A program made the translations under genes and the position numbers. Shown here piece after piece: positions 1-9,029 of a stretch of DNA of 64,000 nt. The DNA is taken from assembly GCA_038501785.1 (NCBI GenBank), contig JBAMJR010000003.1:1513501-1577500 (forward strand), read 5' to 3'. Numbering within the stretch: position 1 is the stretch's first letter; each line of letters opens with the position of its first letter. The notes under the pieces were generated by a model. It was not told the DNA's origin. It did no database searches and worked only from the letters and a program-made list of their open reading frames with translations. This DNA comes from Myoxocephalus aenaeus (taxonomy: Eukaryota; Chordata; Actinopteri; Perciformes; Cottidae).

Positions 1-638
1 TCACAAACTAACACTAATGCCACGCGAAGGTCTCTCTGTGAACAGTGTGAAAGTGCGAAATGTATGATAAATTGAGCGCGCCGGGGGGGCTTTATGGCTG
101 TGAAGTGCCGTGGCTGGTCGCGGGCATTGTTATGACTACGGCTATTTAGGATCATGGGAGTTGACAGTGCACTACTGGCAGCCATAGAAGGCCAGATTTA
201 TCAGGGTCTCGCGCACCAATGAACAGCAGTCACAGTGCGAAGGGAGGAACACAAAAGTTTTGAGAACATTTCTGAATTTAACAGAACTTCAAGGACGCGA
301 TAAACACCAGTGGCTAATGCTATTAGCTTAAAAGCCTCATCCCACAAGATGACAGCCACTTCAGGAATACCTTTCTCTTCATCTGGCCACCTGTTGTCAA
401 GGTGTTAGCAGCTGAGAGGTGAACAAAAAGAATAAGTGGATGTATTCAGAGAAGAATCACTGCAGAGACAGATAGAAGGCAGGTAATCGCTTTGGACTAA
501 CGGTTTCCTGATGTTGAAATAGCGGAACATGACACTGGCTCAGCAGTGCACCAACATCTGCAGGAGACAGATGAGAACCATGTGAGCCGGTTGCAGGACA
601 AGCAGCCTTGGATTTGTCCTGGCCTCTGCTGCCCCCCA
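1..638. other. Unassigned non-coding sequence
   Basis: No recognisable gene, RNA or repeat was seen. The frames that run into it come from the adjacent minisatellite. Confidence 0.5.
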
Positions 639-776
639 CAGCACACACTCCACCCGGCCCGCAGCACACACTCCACCCGGCCCACAGCACACACTCCACC
701 CGGCCCGCAGCACACACTCCACCCGGCCCGCAGCACACACTCCACCCGGCCCGCAGCACACACTCCACCCGGCCCA
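639..776. repeat. Minisatellite, 23-bp unit x 6
   Basis: Six near-identical units of 23 bases start at 639, 662, 685, 708, 731 and 754 (unit begins CAGCACACACTCCACCCGG). They differ at one G/A position. Open frames across them on both strands are products of the repeat. Confidence 0.9.
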
Positions 777-924
777 TGGTGGGACATGTGATCACTCCTG
801 TTTACCATAGAGACATCTGAGGCTAGTGTTTCCCTCCTGGATGATTATTAGAACACGCCATGGACATGTCATATCGTGCTTCTTCATACACACATCACGC
901 AAATGACACATTGCTAGCGCAGCA

Positions 925-1180
925 TGAATCATTGCCACCAGACACAGAAACAGCTTCTTCCTCTGATGAACAGTTAAACAGACTCTTCATCTGCACTATC
1001 TGCACTTTTTTGTTGTTTTACTACTGTCTTTAATGTCCTTTTTATATTTTTTATATTTATCTTGTATATTGTGTGTGAAAAAAAGAAAAGAAAAAAGTAC
1101 GAAGAGCAAGTGAAACCGGAGTCAAATTCCATGTATGTGCAAATTTACATGGCCATTAAAGCTGATTCTGATTCTGATGT
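925..1180 (+). mobile_element. Non-LTR retrotransposon 3' end
   Basis: Degenerate C-terminal codons (ACAGAAACAGCTTCTTCC) are followed by an AT-rich 3' UTR and a tail of repeated GATTCT after ATTAAAGCT. This is the usual form of truncated fish LINE 3' ends. Most of the element is missing. Confidence 0.6.
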
Positions 1181-1689
1181 CTTCTGACTTCACATGTGAA
1201 GGAGATGGTTGTTTCCTGCTGCCCTCTGCTGGAAGACTCCATGAAACACAGTCCTCCCCCATCTCACCAAACACAGCTGGAGCCATGTTTATAGAAATAC
1301 TGATGAACTGATAAATAACCACAAAGTAATACATACAATGTATAAATGATTAATATAATGAAACAAAAACTAATTATTCAAACACACAAAATAAAACAAA
1401 ACACATAAATAGACTTATCAAAACAATGACATAAAAACTTTTAAAACATCTATAAATTCAATAGTTTTGTTACAAAAACGAGCGATACGCATCATGAATA
1501 ATGCTGTTACTATGGTTACTGTGAGCACACACATCCTGTGTTTTACAGATCTCATGTTATGGAATTTAATGATTTGGTTTATTATAAAATAATGCAGACA
1601 ATGTAAAGAGCTAAAGCAAAGTCACTGCCAGACTGTGTACAAAGGTTGTTTTCAATACATGAGTGTAAATATGATTTGAGATGTTTGTA

Positions 1690-2095
1690 AGTTTATTGTA
1701 CAAAAAGCTAAAAAGGGGATTAAAAGAAGATGTATTTCTATTGTAGGAGTTCAGTTATGGAACAACGCTATCATGGATGTAAGAACTGTCAACTCATTTT
1801 GGGTTTTCAAAAGGATTATTTATAAAACATTTTTTGAGGGTTACAAGTGTGAATGAAATGTATGTATATGGAAGATGTATGTATATGTATTTATGTATGT
1901 ATATATTTTATTCTATCTTTATTTCAAATTAATTATCTGATTTAATTGATAATAATAATTTAGGATAGGAATATATAAGCATGTTTTGCTTCTACCTATA
2001 CCTTTTCAGTCTTTCTGTTGTGTATATTATATAGAATATTGCATTGTATTGTAATGATTGACTGAATAAAACATACAAACAAACAAACAAACTTC
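1690..2095 (+). mobile_element. Non-LTR retrotransposon 3' end with ORF2 C-terminus
   Basis: Codons at 1746-1856 read GVQLWNN, then FKRIIYKTFFEGYKCE and a stop. This is the typical C-terminal pattern of fish LINE ORF2 proteins (xxLWNxL...FKxxxYKxxF). An AT-rich 3' UTR follows, then AATAAAACATACAAACAAAC and an AAAC-repeat tail. The element is 5' truncated. Confidence 0.65.
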
Positions 2096-2922
2096 CAGAA
2101 TGACTGATAGATATTTAGTTCAGACTAGCAGCACATATTGTTTATGTTTAAATTAGTGTTGTTTACACCAGTCATTGCTGTAAAGTTGGCAGATAGCTTC
2201 AGTAATGACCAACTGGAAAGCGGACTAAATGTTTTTTTTTTCATCCACCTGTCAAGCTGTCGCTTCCTGTATGTATGCTATGGACTTTACGTTTATTCAA
2301 GTAGGTTGATAACAAACATTGGCTGTCAGTGGCCAATGTAAGGAGATCTAAAAGTAGATATTACTACATGTTAAAACATAATTCATAACTTTGGAGATTA
2401 AACTTTCCTGTTCACGCAGAAGAAGCGTAAACAGGAAACACAGCTTTGGCTAGCTTGACCTCAGACTGCTGCCTGCACTCATAAAGTGAAGTCAAACTAT
2501 GTTTAAATGTTTTATATGAGTTAACCTCTCCAACCAAACACTGCCTGTGTGCTGCTAATGTTGCTTCTTTCTTAATACTACCAGCTGTTTGGCTCATAGT
2601 CTTGTACTTCCTTAGTTAACTGGACTCTCTTCAGTCATAGTACACATGTTGTGACATGAGCTGTGGTCAGCTAGCATTGCCATTCACAGACTGCAGACAG
2701 TCAATGACAGTTTAACAGCAAATATTATACTGTTTGTTTTAATTGGTCAAATAATGTTTGGTCCACTAGGTTCAGAGGGCTTTAGTTACAAGTAAAAACA
2801 AAGCTACTTCCTATGCACTGTTCATCTGTGGATGTAAACACCATTAAGGTAAATGTTCTCAATCTGTAATTAAGACATCGGCTTTAAACAAAACAATGTA
2901 TTTCAATACGTGTTTGCGATAT
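2096..2922. other. Unassigned non-coding sequence
   Basis: AT-rich spacer between a LINE tail and the hairpin. I see no gene, RNA or repeat structure in it. Confidence 0.45.
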
Positions 2923-3030
2923 ATTCATTTGAGTTTTTCTCATGCACAACAAAACACCCGACTTGAACTTGAAGTGGACTTTTAGTTCAAGTCGGGTGTT
3001 TTGTTGTGCATGAGAAGAACTCAAATGAAT
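2923..3030. repeat. Long hairpin, 47-bp arms, upstream of the kinase
   Basis: The arms 2923-2969 and 2984-3030 are reverse complements at 46 of 47 positions, with a 14-base loop. It lies 233 bases before the kinase start codon. It could be a fold-back transposon remnant or part of the transcribed leader. Confidence 0.85.
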
Positions 3031-3227
3031 CTAACACGCCTGTGCTAATCTGTGGCCTTCTCTCCGTGCCCCTGGTGTCTGCTCCAGTTCAACCCCTACA
3101 TGCAGGCTGTGTGTGGCTGTGATGGACAGCTGTCAGAGCCAAGGCTTCTAGAACACCGTGTCATAATGTGAGGATTCCATACAGCGTTCCAAACTGATCC
3201 AGAGGCACTTCCCTACCAAACTAGACC

Positions 3228-3263
3228 ATGGAGAACTCGGTCAGTCCACCGCTGCACTCCTGA
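3228..3263 (+). promoter_or_regulatory. Upstream ORF overlapping the kinase start codon
   Basis: An ATG at 3228 in an ideal context (ACCATGG) opens an 11-codon frame. Its TGA stop at 3261-3263 shares one base with the kinase ATG (TGATG). If the transcript begins upstream of 3228, ribosomes should meet this frame first and re-initiate or leak to reach the kinase start. A second small frame runs 3100-3171. The transcript start is not visible in the sequence, so the role is inferred. Confidence 0.45.
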
Positions 3264-3514
3264 TGGATAAAAGCTTCATGGAGAGCTGTGGCTACACATT
3301 CAAGAGCAACCTGGGAGAAGGCACGTTTGGCAAAGTCGTGAGTGCCTACTCATCGCAGCTGAGGAAAAGGGTCGCCATAAAGGTTATAGACAAAAAAAAG
3401 TTGAATCCCACCTACTTGGCAAAGTTTCTGTCTCGGGAATTGGAGATCATCAGGTCTTTGAACCATCCCAACGTGGTCAAGACTCTTGAAATCTTTGAAT
3501 CGCAAATGCGCAAG
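3263..3514 (+). CDS. TSSK-like kinase, coding exon 1
   Basis: This exon has 252 coding bases (84 codons, residues 1-84). It carries the ATP-binding half of the N-lobe: glycine loop, VAIK lysine and helix C. It ends MRK at a donor reading AAG|GTAATA, in phase 0. Past the donor the frame continues only a few codons into the intron before a stop. Confidence 0.92.
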
Positions 3515-5956
3515 GTAATACATCTATATTCCTTTACTTATAATAGCTGTACAGTGTGAGGGTTACTGGGCCCACAGTGGCCATTCCCTGATTTAAATAT
3601 AAACGGTAATTGACTTGTTAAGGCTGCTTTTAATCATTTAATTTTTAAACATCCCATGATTAGATTTGGATATGATAGATATGATATGTCTTGGACTTTA
3701 CATGCAGCCAGAAAATACTGCTCATAAGTGTTTATTGCATCATACATGTGCTAGTAACCTGCAATATAATCTTTTACCATTTCAGAAACTGTCATAATGT
3801 ATAATCTGCTATGACGTTTTAGAGTCTGGCTAAAGTTATGGTAGTTATAATGTGCCCATAACTCAGATGGATGGATGGAGCAACAAAACATCAGACTTTA
3901 ACCCGGCAGATTGCTCTTTACTTCCCATTTCCGACTGTCAGTCAACTTTTCCTTACACAGGCTTTGCCCTCTATTGGACTGGAGTTATAATTTCCCCCAA
4001 TCACAAGCCTCCATCGCCCCCTGAAAATTTGCTTTAGCATAGCCAGCCAATCACCTACTACCTGAATATGTGCAGACCACACTGTATATAAAGCAGCACA
4101 CCCTGCTGCAAAGCTATATCATTTTTCTTTTCAGCAAACAATGATTGAAGACATTCTGTATGTTAACAATCAAGCGGTTACTGGAACTGATTCAGAGCGG
4201 CGATTGGTCATCGTCGACTTAAAGTTGCATATTTTTTAGGTTGAGGTTGCTTCAAAACACAGGATATACCCGCGTTTCAGGACACAGACTCAGGTCTTCT
4301 TTTATCTCTAAGACCTCATCATTCTGTTAAAGCCTTGAGAATATGCTGTGTTCTACACAGACCGGTTAATCCTAGAACTAAAAAAGTGCATGTTCACAAT
4401 CAACGGGAAGAGGAGCAGCCCATGCCACACCAACGGGTGGAGTATCATGCTATGCTGCTATGTTATGCTTGACACGTGCAGGCTGCAACTGCAGCTGGGT
4501 GTAACGTGACGGCATTGACCGCCATGCAGGCGCTGGGGTTTGTGGAAACTGCCCATCTGCTGCATATCTGAATTTATATACCGTAAAAGTCGGGTTACAA
4601 GACGCTCCTACCTCCGGTCAGTGTCCCACTGTAGCAAGCTAGGAACTGCTAGCTCCCCGCTCCTGATGCTAGCTCCCCGCTGCTGCTGCTACTGGCCGCG
4701 TTCCCTCTGCCCAAGTCGGGTGTCGAGCCGGAGCTGGTCCCGCTACCTTCAGTGGTTGTCAGAGAGCTAGCGGAAGTTAGCGGAGAGCTAGCGGAAGTTA
4801 GCGGAGAGCTAGCGGAAGTTAGTGGGGAACTAGCATGAGCGCCAGCTACAGCGGGGAGCAAACAGGGACACGGACCGAAGGTAGTAGCGGCGTGTAACCC
4901 GACTTTAACGGTATTTTAAAAGTAATGTAACTTTACATTTGTTTGTGAAAACCTATGAGTCTGTTTTAACATCATACATTTGGAGGATTTGTTGGGTATG
5001 TTTGGTTGCAATGGTAGCATTATAGGAAGCCCAGGAGATGACTGCTGTTGCTTAATGAACTGGTCATGGACTTCACCCCAAGTGCTCCTCAAGGCTGTGC
5101 CTACGGTGAATGAGTGGCTAGTTCATCCTGGGAAAACTAGCAAAGCGCTATACAAGTACAAGTCCATTTACCATTTACTATTCACCATTTACTTTTGTAT
5201 CTCTAGGTCTATGTGGTGATGGAGTTCTGCGTGAAAGGAGACCTCTTGAAGCATATCAACCTCAACGGGGCCTTACCTGAACATTCAGGCTGTAGGCTTT
5301 TCACACAGCTGTGCAATGCGGTCCAATATCTTCACAACATGGAAGTGGCCCACAGAGACCTTAAATGTGAAAACATGCTGCTGGACAGACATTTAAACCT
5401 CAAAGTGTGTGACTTTGGGTTCAGCAAGAGGCTTACGTACGCAGACGGGCAGATGACGCTGAGTAAAACCTTCTGTGGCACCTCGTCCTATGCATCACCT
5501 GAGATTTTGAGAGGTTTACCATACAACCCCAAAGTGTCTGATGTGTGGAGCATGGGTGTTGTGCTGTATATGATGCTCCTTGCGTCAATGCCCTATGATT
5601 CCTCCAACATTAAGAATATGTTGGTAATTCAAAATCAACACAATACCAACTTCCCCAACACACCGCCTGTCTCGTCTGAGGTGAGGGATCTCATCCAAAG
5701 CCTTCTGCACCCTGTCGTGGACCAGCGAATTACCATCCGCAACATATTGGAGACCTCCTGGATGCTGCAGAAAGTGAGAATGGAGGACAGTGATAACGCC
5801 ACCACGTCCAACGCTGGCTCTGGACAGACAGGACCCCCAGACGAGAAGGCCAAAGAGGACGATAAACTTCCAAAAGCCGATTCACCAGCAGGAGAGGGGC
5901 CATCAACTGCTGGGCCATCGACTGCTGGGCCATCGACTGCTGCCCCAAGACAATGA
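3263..5956 (+). CDS. Testis-specific serine/threonine kinase, TSSK1/2-like (complete, 2 exons)
   Basis: The spliced CDS joins 3263-3514 and 5207-5956 (333 residues plus stop). It is a protein kinase of the TSSK branch of the CaMK group; mammalian TSSK1/2 act in post-meiotic spermatids. Visible motifs are: glycine loop GEGTFGKV (residues 18-25), VAIK lysine K40, helix-C glutamate in SRELE (E59), catalytic HRDLKCEN (H133-N140), DFG (D153), activation-loop LSKTFCG with T172, and YASPE at 179-183 in place of the usual APE. The stretch PYDSSNIKNMLVIQ favours TSSK1/2 over TSSK3. The tail after about residue 270 is acidic and ends in a repeated GPSTA motif. Mammalian TSSK1/2 are intronless and about 360 residues, so this copy is slightly shorter and has one phase-0 intron. 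The start at 3263 has a weak context (C at -3), but no better in-frame ATG lies upstream. Which TSSK paralogue this is cannot be settled here, so no symbol is given. Confidence 0.93.
4579..4913 (+). mobile_element. Palindromic TA-MITE, copy 1 (plus orientation)
   Basis: The ends are TA-CCGTAAAAGTCGGGTTAC and GTAACCCGACTTTAACGG-TA. The interior has the family landmarks AGTGTCCC, CAAGCTAG, CCAAGTCGGGTGTCGAGCC and a tandem GAGCTAGCGGAAGTTAGCG run. It sits inside the kinase intron. Confidence 0.9.
5085..5195 (+). mobile_element. SINE-like 3' tail (AGTCCATTTACCATTTAC)
   Basis: The text AGCGCTATACAAGTACAAGTCC followed by CATTTACCATTTAC-type repeats recurs at about 8655, 25935, 39636 and 49276. This is a common fish interspersed tail with a short repeat at its 3' end. 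Confidence 0.6.
5207..5956 (+). CDS. TSSK-like kinase, coding exon 2
   Basis: The exon follows the acceptor ATCTCTAG at 5199-5206 and opens with VYVVMEF, the kinase hinge, so it joins in phase 0 to residue 84. It encodes residues 85-333: hinge, catalytic loop, activation segment, the rest of the C-lobe and a low-complexity tail. The stop is TGA at 5954-5956. The 15-base GPSTA unit is repeated three times at about 5896-5943. Confidence 0.93.
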   Translation, partial: VYVVMEFCVKGDLLKHINLNGALPEHSGCRLFTQLCNAVQYLHNMEVAHRDLKCENMLLDRHLNLKVCDFGFSKRLTYADGQMTLSKTFCGTSSYASPEILRGLPYNPKVSDVWSMGVVLYMMLLASMPYDSSNIKNMLVIQNQHNTNFPNTPPVSSEVRDLIQSLLHPVVDQRITIRNILETSWMLQKVRMEDSDNATTSNAGSGQTGPPDEKAKEDDKLPKADSPAGEGPSTAGPSTAGPSTAAPRQ

Positions 5957-5990
5957 CGGTACATTGGAAACTAGAGGCTGACAGAACTGG

Positions 5991-6247
5991 AATAAATGCA
6001 TTCATTAACACTGTGTTTGTGTTTTTAAAGCAACCAGCAGCAACGTTGTTTGAGTTACCTCAATTTCATGTGTGACGAGCCTCAGACTTAACAGCTGACG
6101 GTTTGAAATCCTAAAAATGTTCAGTATTTGTGAGTGTTAATGACGTGGTATCCCAGGCTATGAAGCTTATCGCTGTTTTGATCATATTCTAGATTTGATG
6201 TTTACACGGAACACTGTATATGGTTATTTAAATCCCTGTATAATAAA
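5991..6247 (+). terminator. Candidate polyadenylation signals of the kinase
   Basis: AATAAA occurs at 5991-5996, 35 bases after the stop codon, and again at 6242-6247. Either could define the 3' end. The next MITE starts at 6380. Confidence 0.45.
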
Positions 6248-6379
6248 TACTGGGCAAGACACTGGAACTGTACCTCTGATACAAATTTGGGATTTTGGGC
6301 TATACAAAATACATTGAATTAAAACACTGTCCTTCGCTACGAATGGACTATAACTTTTTCTGACTTTTTCTTATACTAT

Positions 6380-6727
6380 TACCGTACTTTTCGGGTTATA
6401 AGCCGCTCCTACGGCTGATCAGTGTCCCCGCTGTAGCAAGCTAGTAGCGCTGCTAGCTAGCGCTGCTAGTAGCGCTGCTAGCTAGCGCTTCTGCTGCTAC
6501 CGGCCACTGCTGCTGCTACTGCCCGCTGCTGCTGCTACTGCCCGCGTCCCCTCTGCCCAAGTCGGGTGTCGAGCCTGGTCCCGCTACCTTCGGTGGTTTT
6601 CAGGGAGCTAGCGGAAGTTAGCGGGGAAGTGACGGAGCGCTAGCAGGAGCCCCAGCTGGCTACAGCGGGGAGCTGTCGGGGACACTGACCGAAGGCAGTA
6701 GCGGCTTATAACCCGAAAAGTACGGTA
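6380..6727 (+). mobile_element. Palindromic TA-MITE, copy 2 (ACTTTT-end variant)
   Basis: Both ends carry the variant CCGTACTTTTCGGGTTATA and its complement, where most copies have CCGTAAAAGTCGGG. The interior is standard for the family, with expanded CTGCTGCTAC and GCTAGC runs. Confidence 0.9.
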
Positions 6728-6912
6728 CATTTTTTTTTGCCATATTATTTATGCCATATCAACACTAAGACACTTTATGACTTATTTTACATACTAAAGT
6801 ACTGTGACTTTTTATGAGGTAATGAGTGGTAGTGACTTTTTTGACAAACTATTGTCACGGTCCCTGCTGTGCCTCTCTCCCCTCCTAGTATCCTGCCTGT
6901 TTTCCCCTCTAT

Positions 6913-6918
6913 TGTGTG

Positions 6919-6998
<80 letters not shown>

Positions 6999-7003
6999 TG
7001 TGT
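6913..7003. repeat. GT microsatellite
   Basis: About 45 GT units with two interruptions, inside the AT-rich satellite. Confidence 0.95.
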
Positions 7004-7543
7004 CCAGCCCCGCACAACCATGACAATAAATGTTTCAAGACTTGTTTACATATTACTTTTTATGACAAAATACAGTATTGCTATTTTATGGCATACTGTG
7101 CAATTACTTTTTGTGACGTACTTGGTATGACACTCTACACACTAATACTTTTTTGATTTTTTTTTACATACAATTACGTTTTTTTCTACATTTTAGGACA
7201 AGCTATACTGAAAATGTATATAACTTTTAATGGCATAATATTCTATTACTTTGACATAATTTACTTTGATTTTGAACATACTATAGTACTTGTATGACTG
7301 TTGATCTTCTATCCTACCTTTTTATGACATATTATGCTGACTTTAATAAAAAAAAATTGTATGACATACTGTACCGTACTGTAAACATGGTAAATACTGC
7401 CTGTGTCCCTCTGCTGTGGGCAGTCTGGATGGTCAATGATTTATTTAGCAGCTACTGTCTGAAATGGGAGTGAATTCCACTGTTGAGCTGGTTTTCCTGC
7501 TCCTATGGGCTAGAGCCCAATACTCATCCCCTTCTAAGTAGAA

Positions 7544-7794
7544 TACCGTAAAAGTTGAGTTACAAGCCGCTCCTACCTCCGGTCAGTGTCCCCGCTGTAG
7601 CAAGCTAGGAGCAGCGCTAGCTAGCGCTGCTGCTAGCTAGCGCTGCTGCTACTGCCCGCGTCCCCTCTGCCCAAGTTGGGTGTCGAGCCTGGTCCCGCTA
7701 CCTTCGGTGGTTTTCGGGGAGCTAGCGGAAGTTAGCGGAGAGCTAGCGACACTGACCGAAGGTAGTAGCGGCTCGTAACCCGACTTTTACGGTA
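7544..7794 (+). mobile_element. Palindromic TA-MITE, copy 3
   Basis: TA-flanked CCGTAAAAGTTGAGTTAC start and CCCGACTTTTACGG end. At 251 bases it is the shortest complete copy, lacking much of the right-hand inner arm. Confidence 0.9.
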
Positions 7795-7897
7795 ATACTG
7801 CTCTAATCCCCCAGTCACTTGCTGTGTCCATGAAATAACTTGTTAAAATAAGACACTTGCTCCTGAAACAGGCAGCACTTGGAAGGCTTCAAGTTAG

Positions 7898-8610
7898 CTA
7901 ACGTCACTAGACCCTTTCACGGACGCGTTCTAGCGAAAATTCCGATAAAATCCCACTTAAAATATTGATAAAAAATGATTCTATCACGTTTTCAGCTGAT
8001 TGAATGGTGTCAAGTTAAGCTTTAACTTCTTACCTTTCGAGCAAAATATTGTTTTAATTTTTAGAGTTAGTTTTAACTTTACTAGAGCCAGTAAAAGGAC
8101 GCTAACGCCGGTAAATTAGCCGTGAGCTATTATCAGCCAATTGCGGACGCACTTCTATCCTCGTAGTTAACACTCGGCGCTGCTGTTTTTTTGGGGATAT
8201 TAACTTGTTTCAGGGCCACCAAAATGCAGTCAACACATCCAGGATCGTAGTTATGTCCTTCACAATAAGATATCACGTTTCAACAACTCCAAACTATGCA
8301 ATAAAAGCTCCGTAATTTCGGAGATACTTTTCAGAGTAAAGATTGTCGCCCGAGCGTCGCCCGAGCGTTCTTACTGCTTTCTCTCATTAAAGTCCCTTTC
8401 CTATAGTATTTAGACATGTAAACGTCCATATATATTCATGAAATTTAACACGTAGATTCTTTGATATGTATAAAGTAATACTACTTAAACTTTTCTGGCG
8501 ACCGCTGACGAAAATGCCGGCAAAAAGACCGGAAACTGCGTCACGTCGGCTACGTCCGAAAATGGCTAACGGGAGCTAACGGCGTCCGTGAAAGGGTCTA
8601 GTGACGTTAT
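7898..8610. mobile_element. Non-autonomous DNA transposon with 27-bp terminal inverted repeats
   Basis: The end AACGTCACTAGACCCTTTCA (continuing CGGACGC), at 7900-7926, is repeated exactly in reverse complement at 8582-8608. TA lies outside both ends, suggesting a TA target. The interior has no coding frame. The superfamily is not certain. Confidence 0.75.
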
Positions 8611-8654
8611 ACGTAGTCAGGCAAACACTTCCAACCCCAAATTGCTATGACGTC

Positions 8655-8795
8655 TATCAATGTGAATGTGAATTGGTTATTCCTGGCCATCAGTGTATGA
8701 TAGTAATGGTTACATGTACTGTAAAGCGCGTTTAATGGTTGGAAGACTAGAAAAGTTGCTTTCCAACGCAAGTCCATTTATCATTTACCATACAA
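8655..8795 (+). mobile_element. SINE-like 3' tail
   Basis: The text GTAAAGCGCG...AGACTAGAAAAG...CAAGTCCATTTATCATTTACC matches the same interspersed tail as at 5085-5195. Confidence 0.55.
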
Positions 8796-9029
8796 CAAGC
8801 ACGTCGGCCACTGCAGTCCCACAAGACCACTATCCAGGAGCCTTAAGATGGTGCCTGCCGCGTTGCTTGAGTCCAAAAGGCATCATGTTTCACTCAAATA
8901 TTCCTTACCAGGTGAAGAAAGTGGCTCTGGGTGTCACCTGCCAGTACCCCAATGTTAAGTACTTAGCTGGAACAATCTGTCCAGCTTTTCTTAGATATGT
9001 GGCTGGTGATAGACATCCTTATTAGTCTG

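Larger units (their letters stand above)
3515..5206 (+). other. Intron of the TSSK-like kinase
   Basis: GT-AG intron of 1692 bases. It holds a palindromic MITE (4579-4913) and a SINE-like tail (about 5085-5195) that ends 12 bases before the splice acceptor. I see no coding exon between. A run at 3860-4035 stays open but resembles nothing I know. Confidence 0.85.
6330..7390. repeat. Degenerate AT-rich satellite based on TTTTTATGACATACT
   Basis: Diverged copies of ACTTTTTATGACATACTAT-like units recur from about 6340 to 7385. A MITE (6380-6727) and a GT microsatellite interrupt them. The unit length is unclear because of decay. Confidence 0.5.

Noticed and set aside
6787..7156. Threonine-histidine and cysteine-valine repeat frames
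   Set aside because: Translations of the GT/CA microsatellite. The same applies at 21193-21519, 27507-27947, 37313-37581, 38776-39380, 49393-49716, 55273-55495 and 63397-63579.
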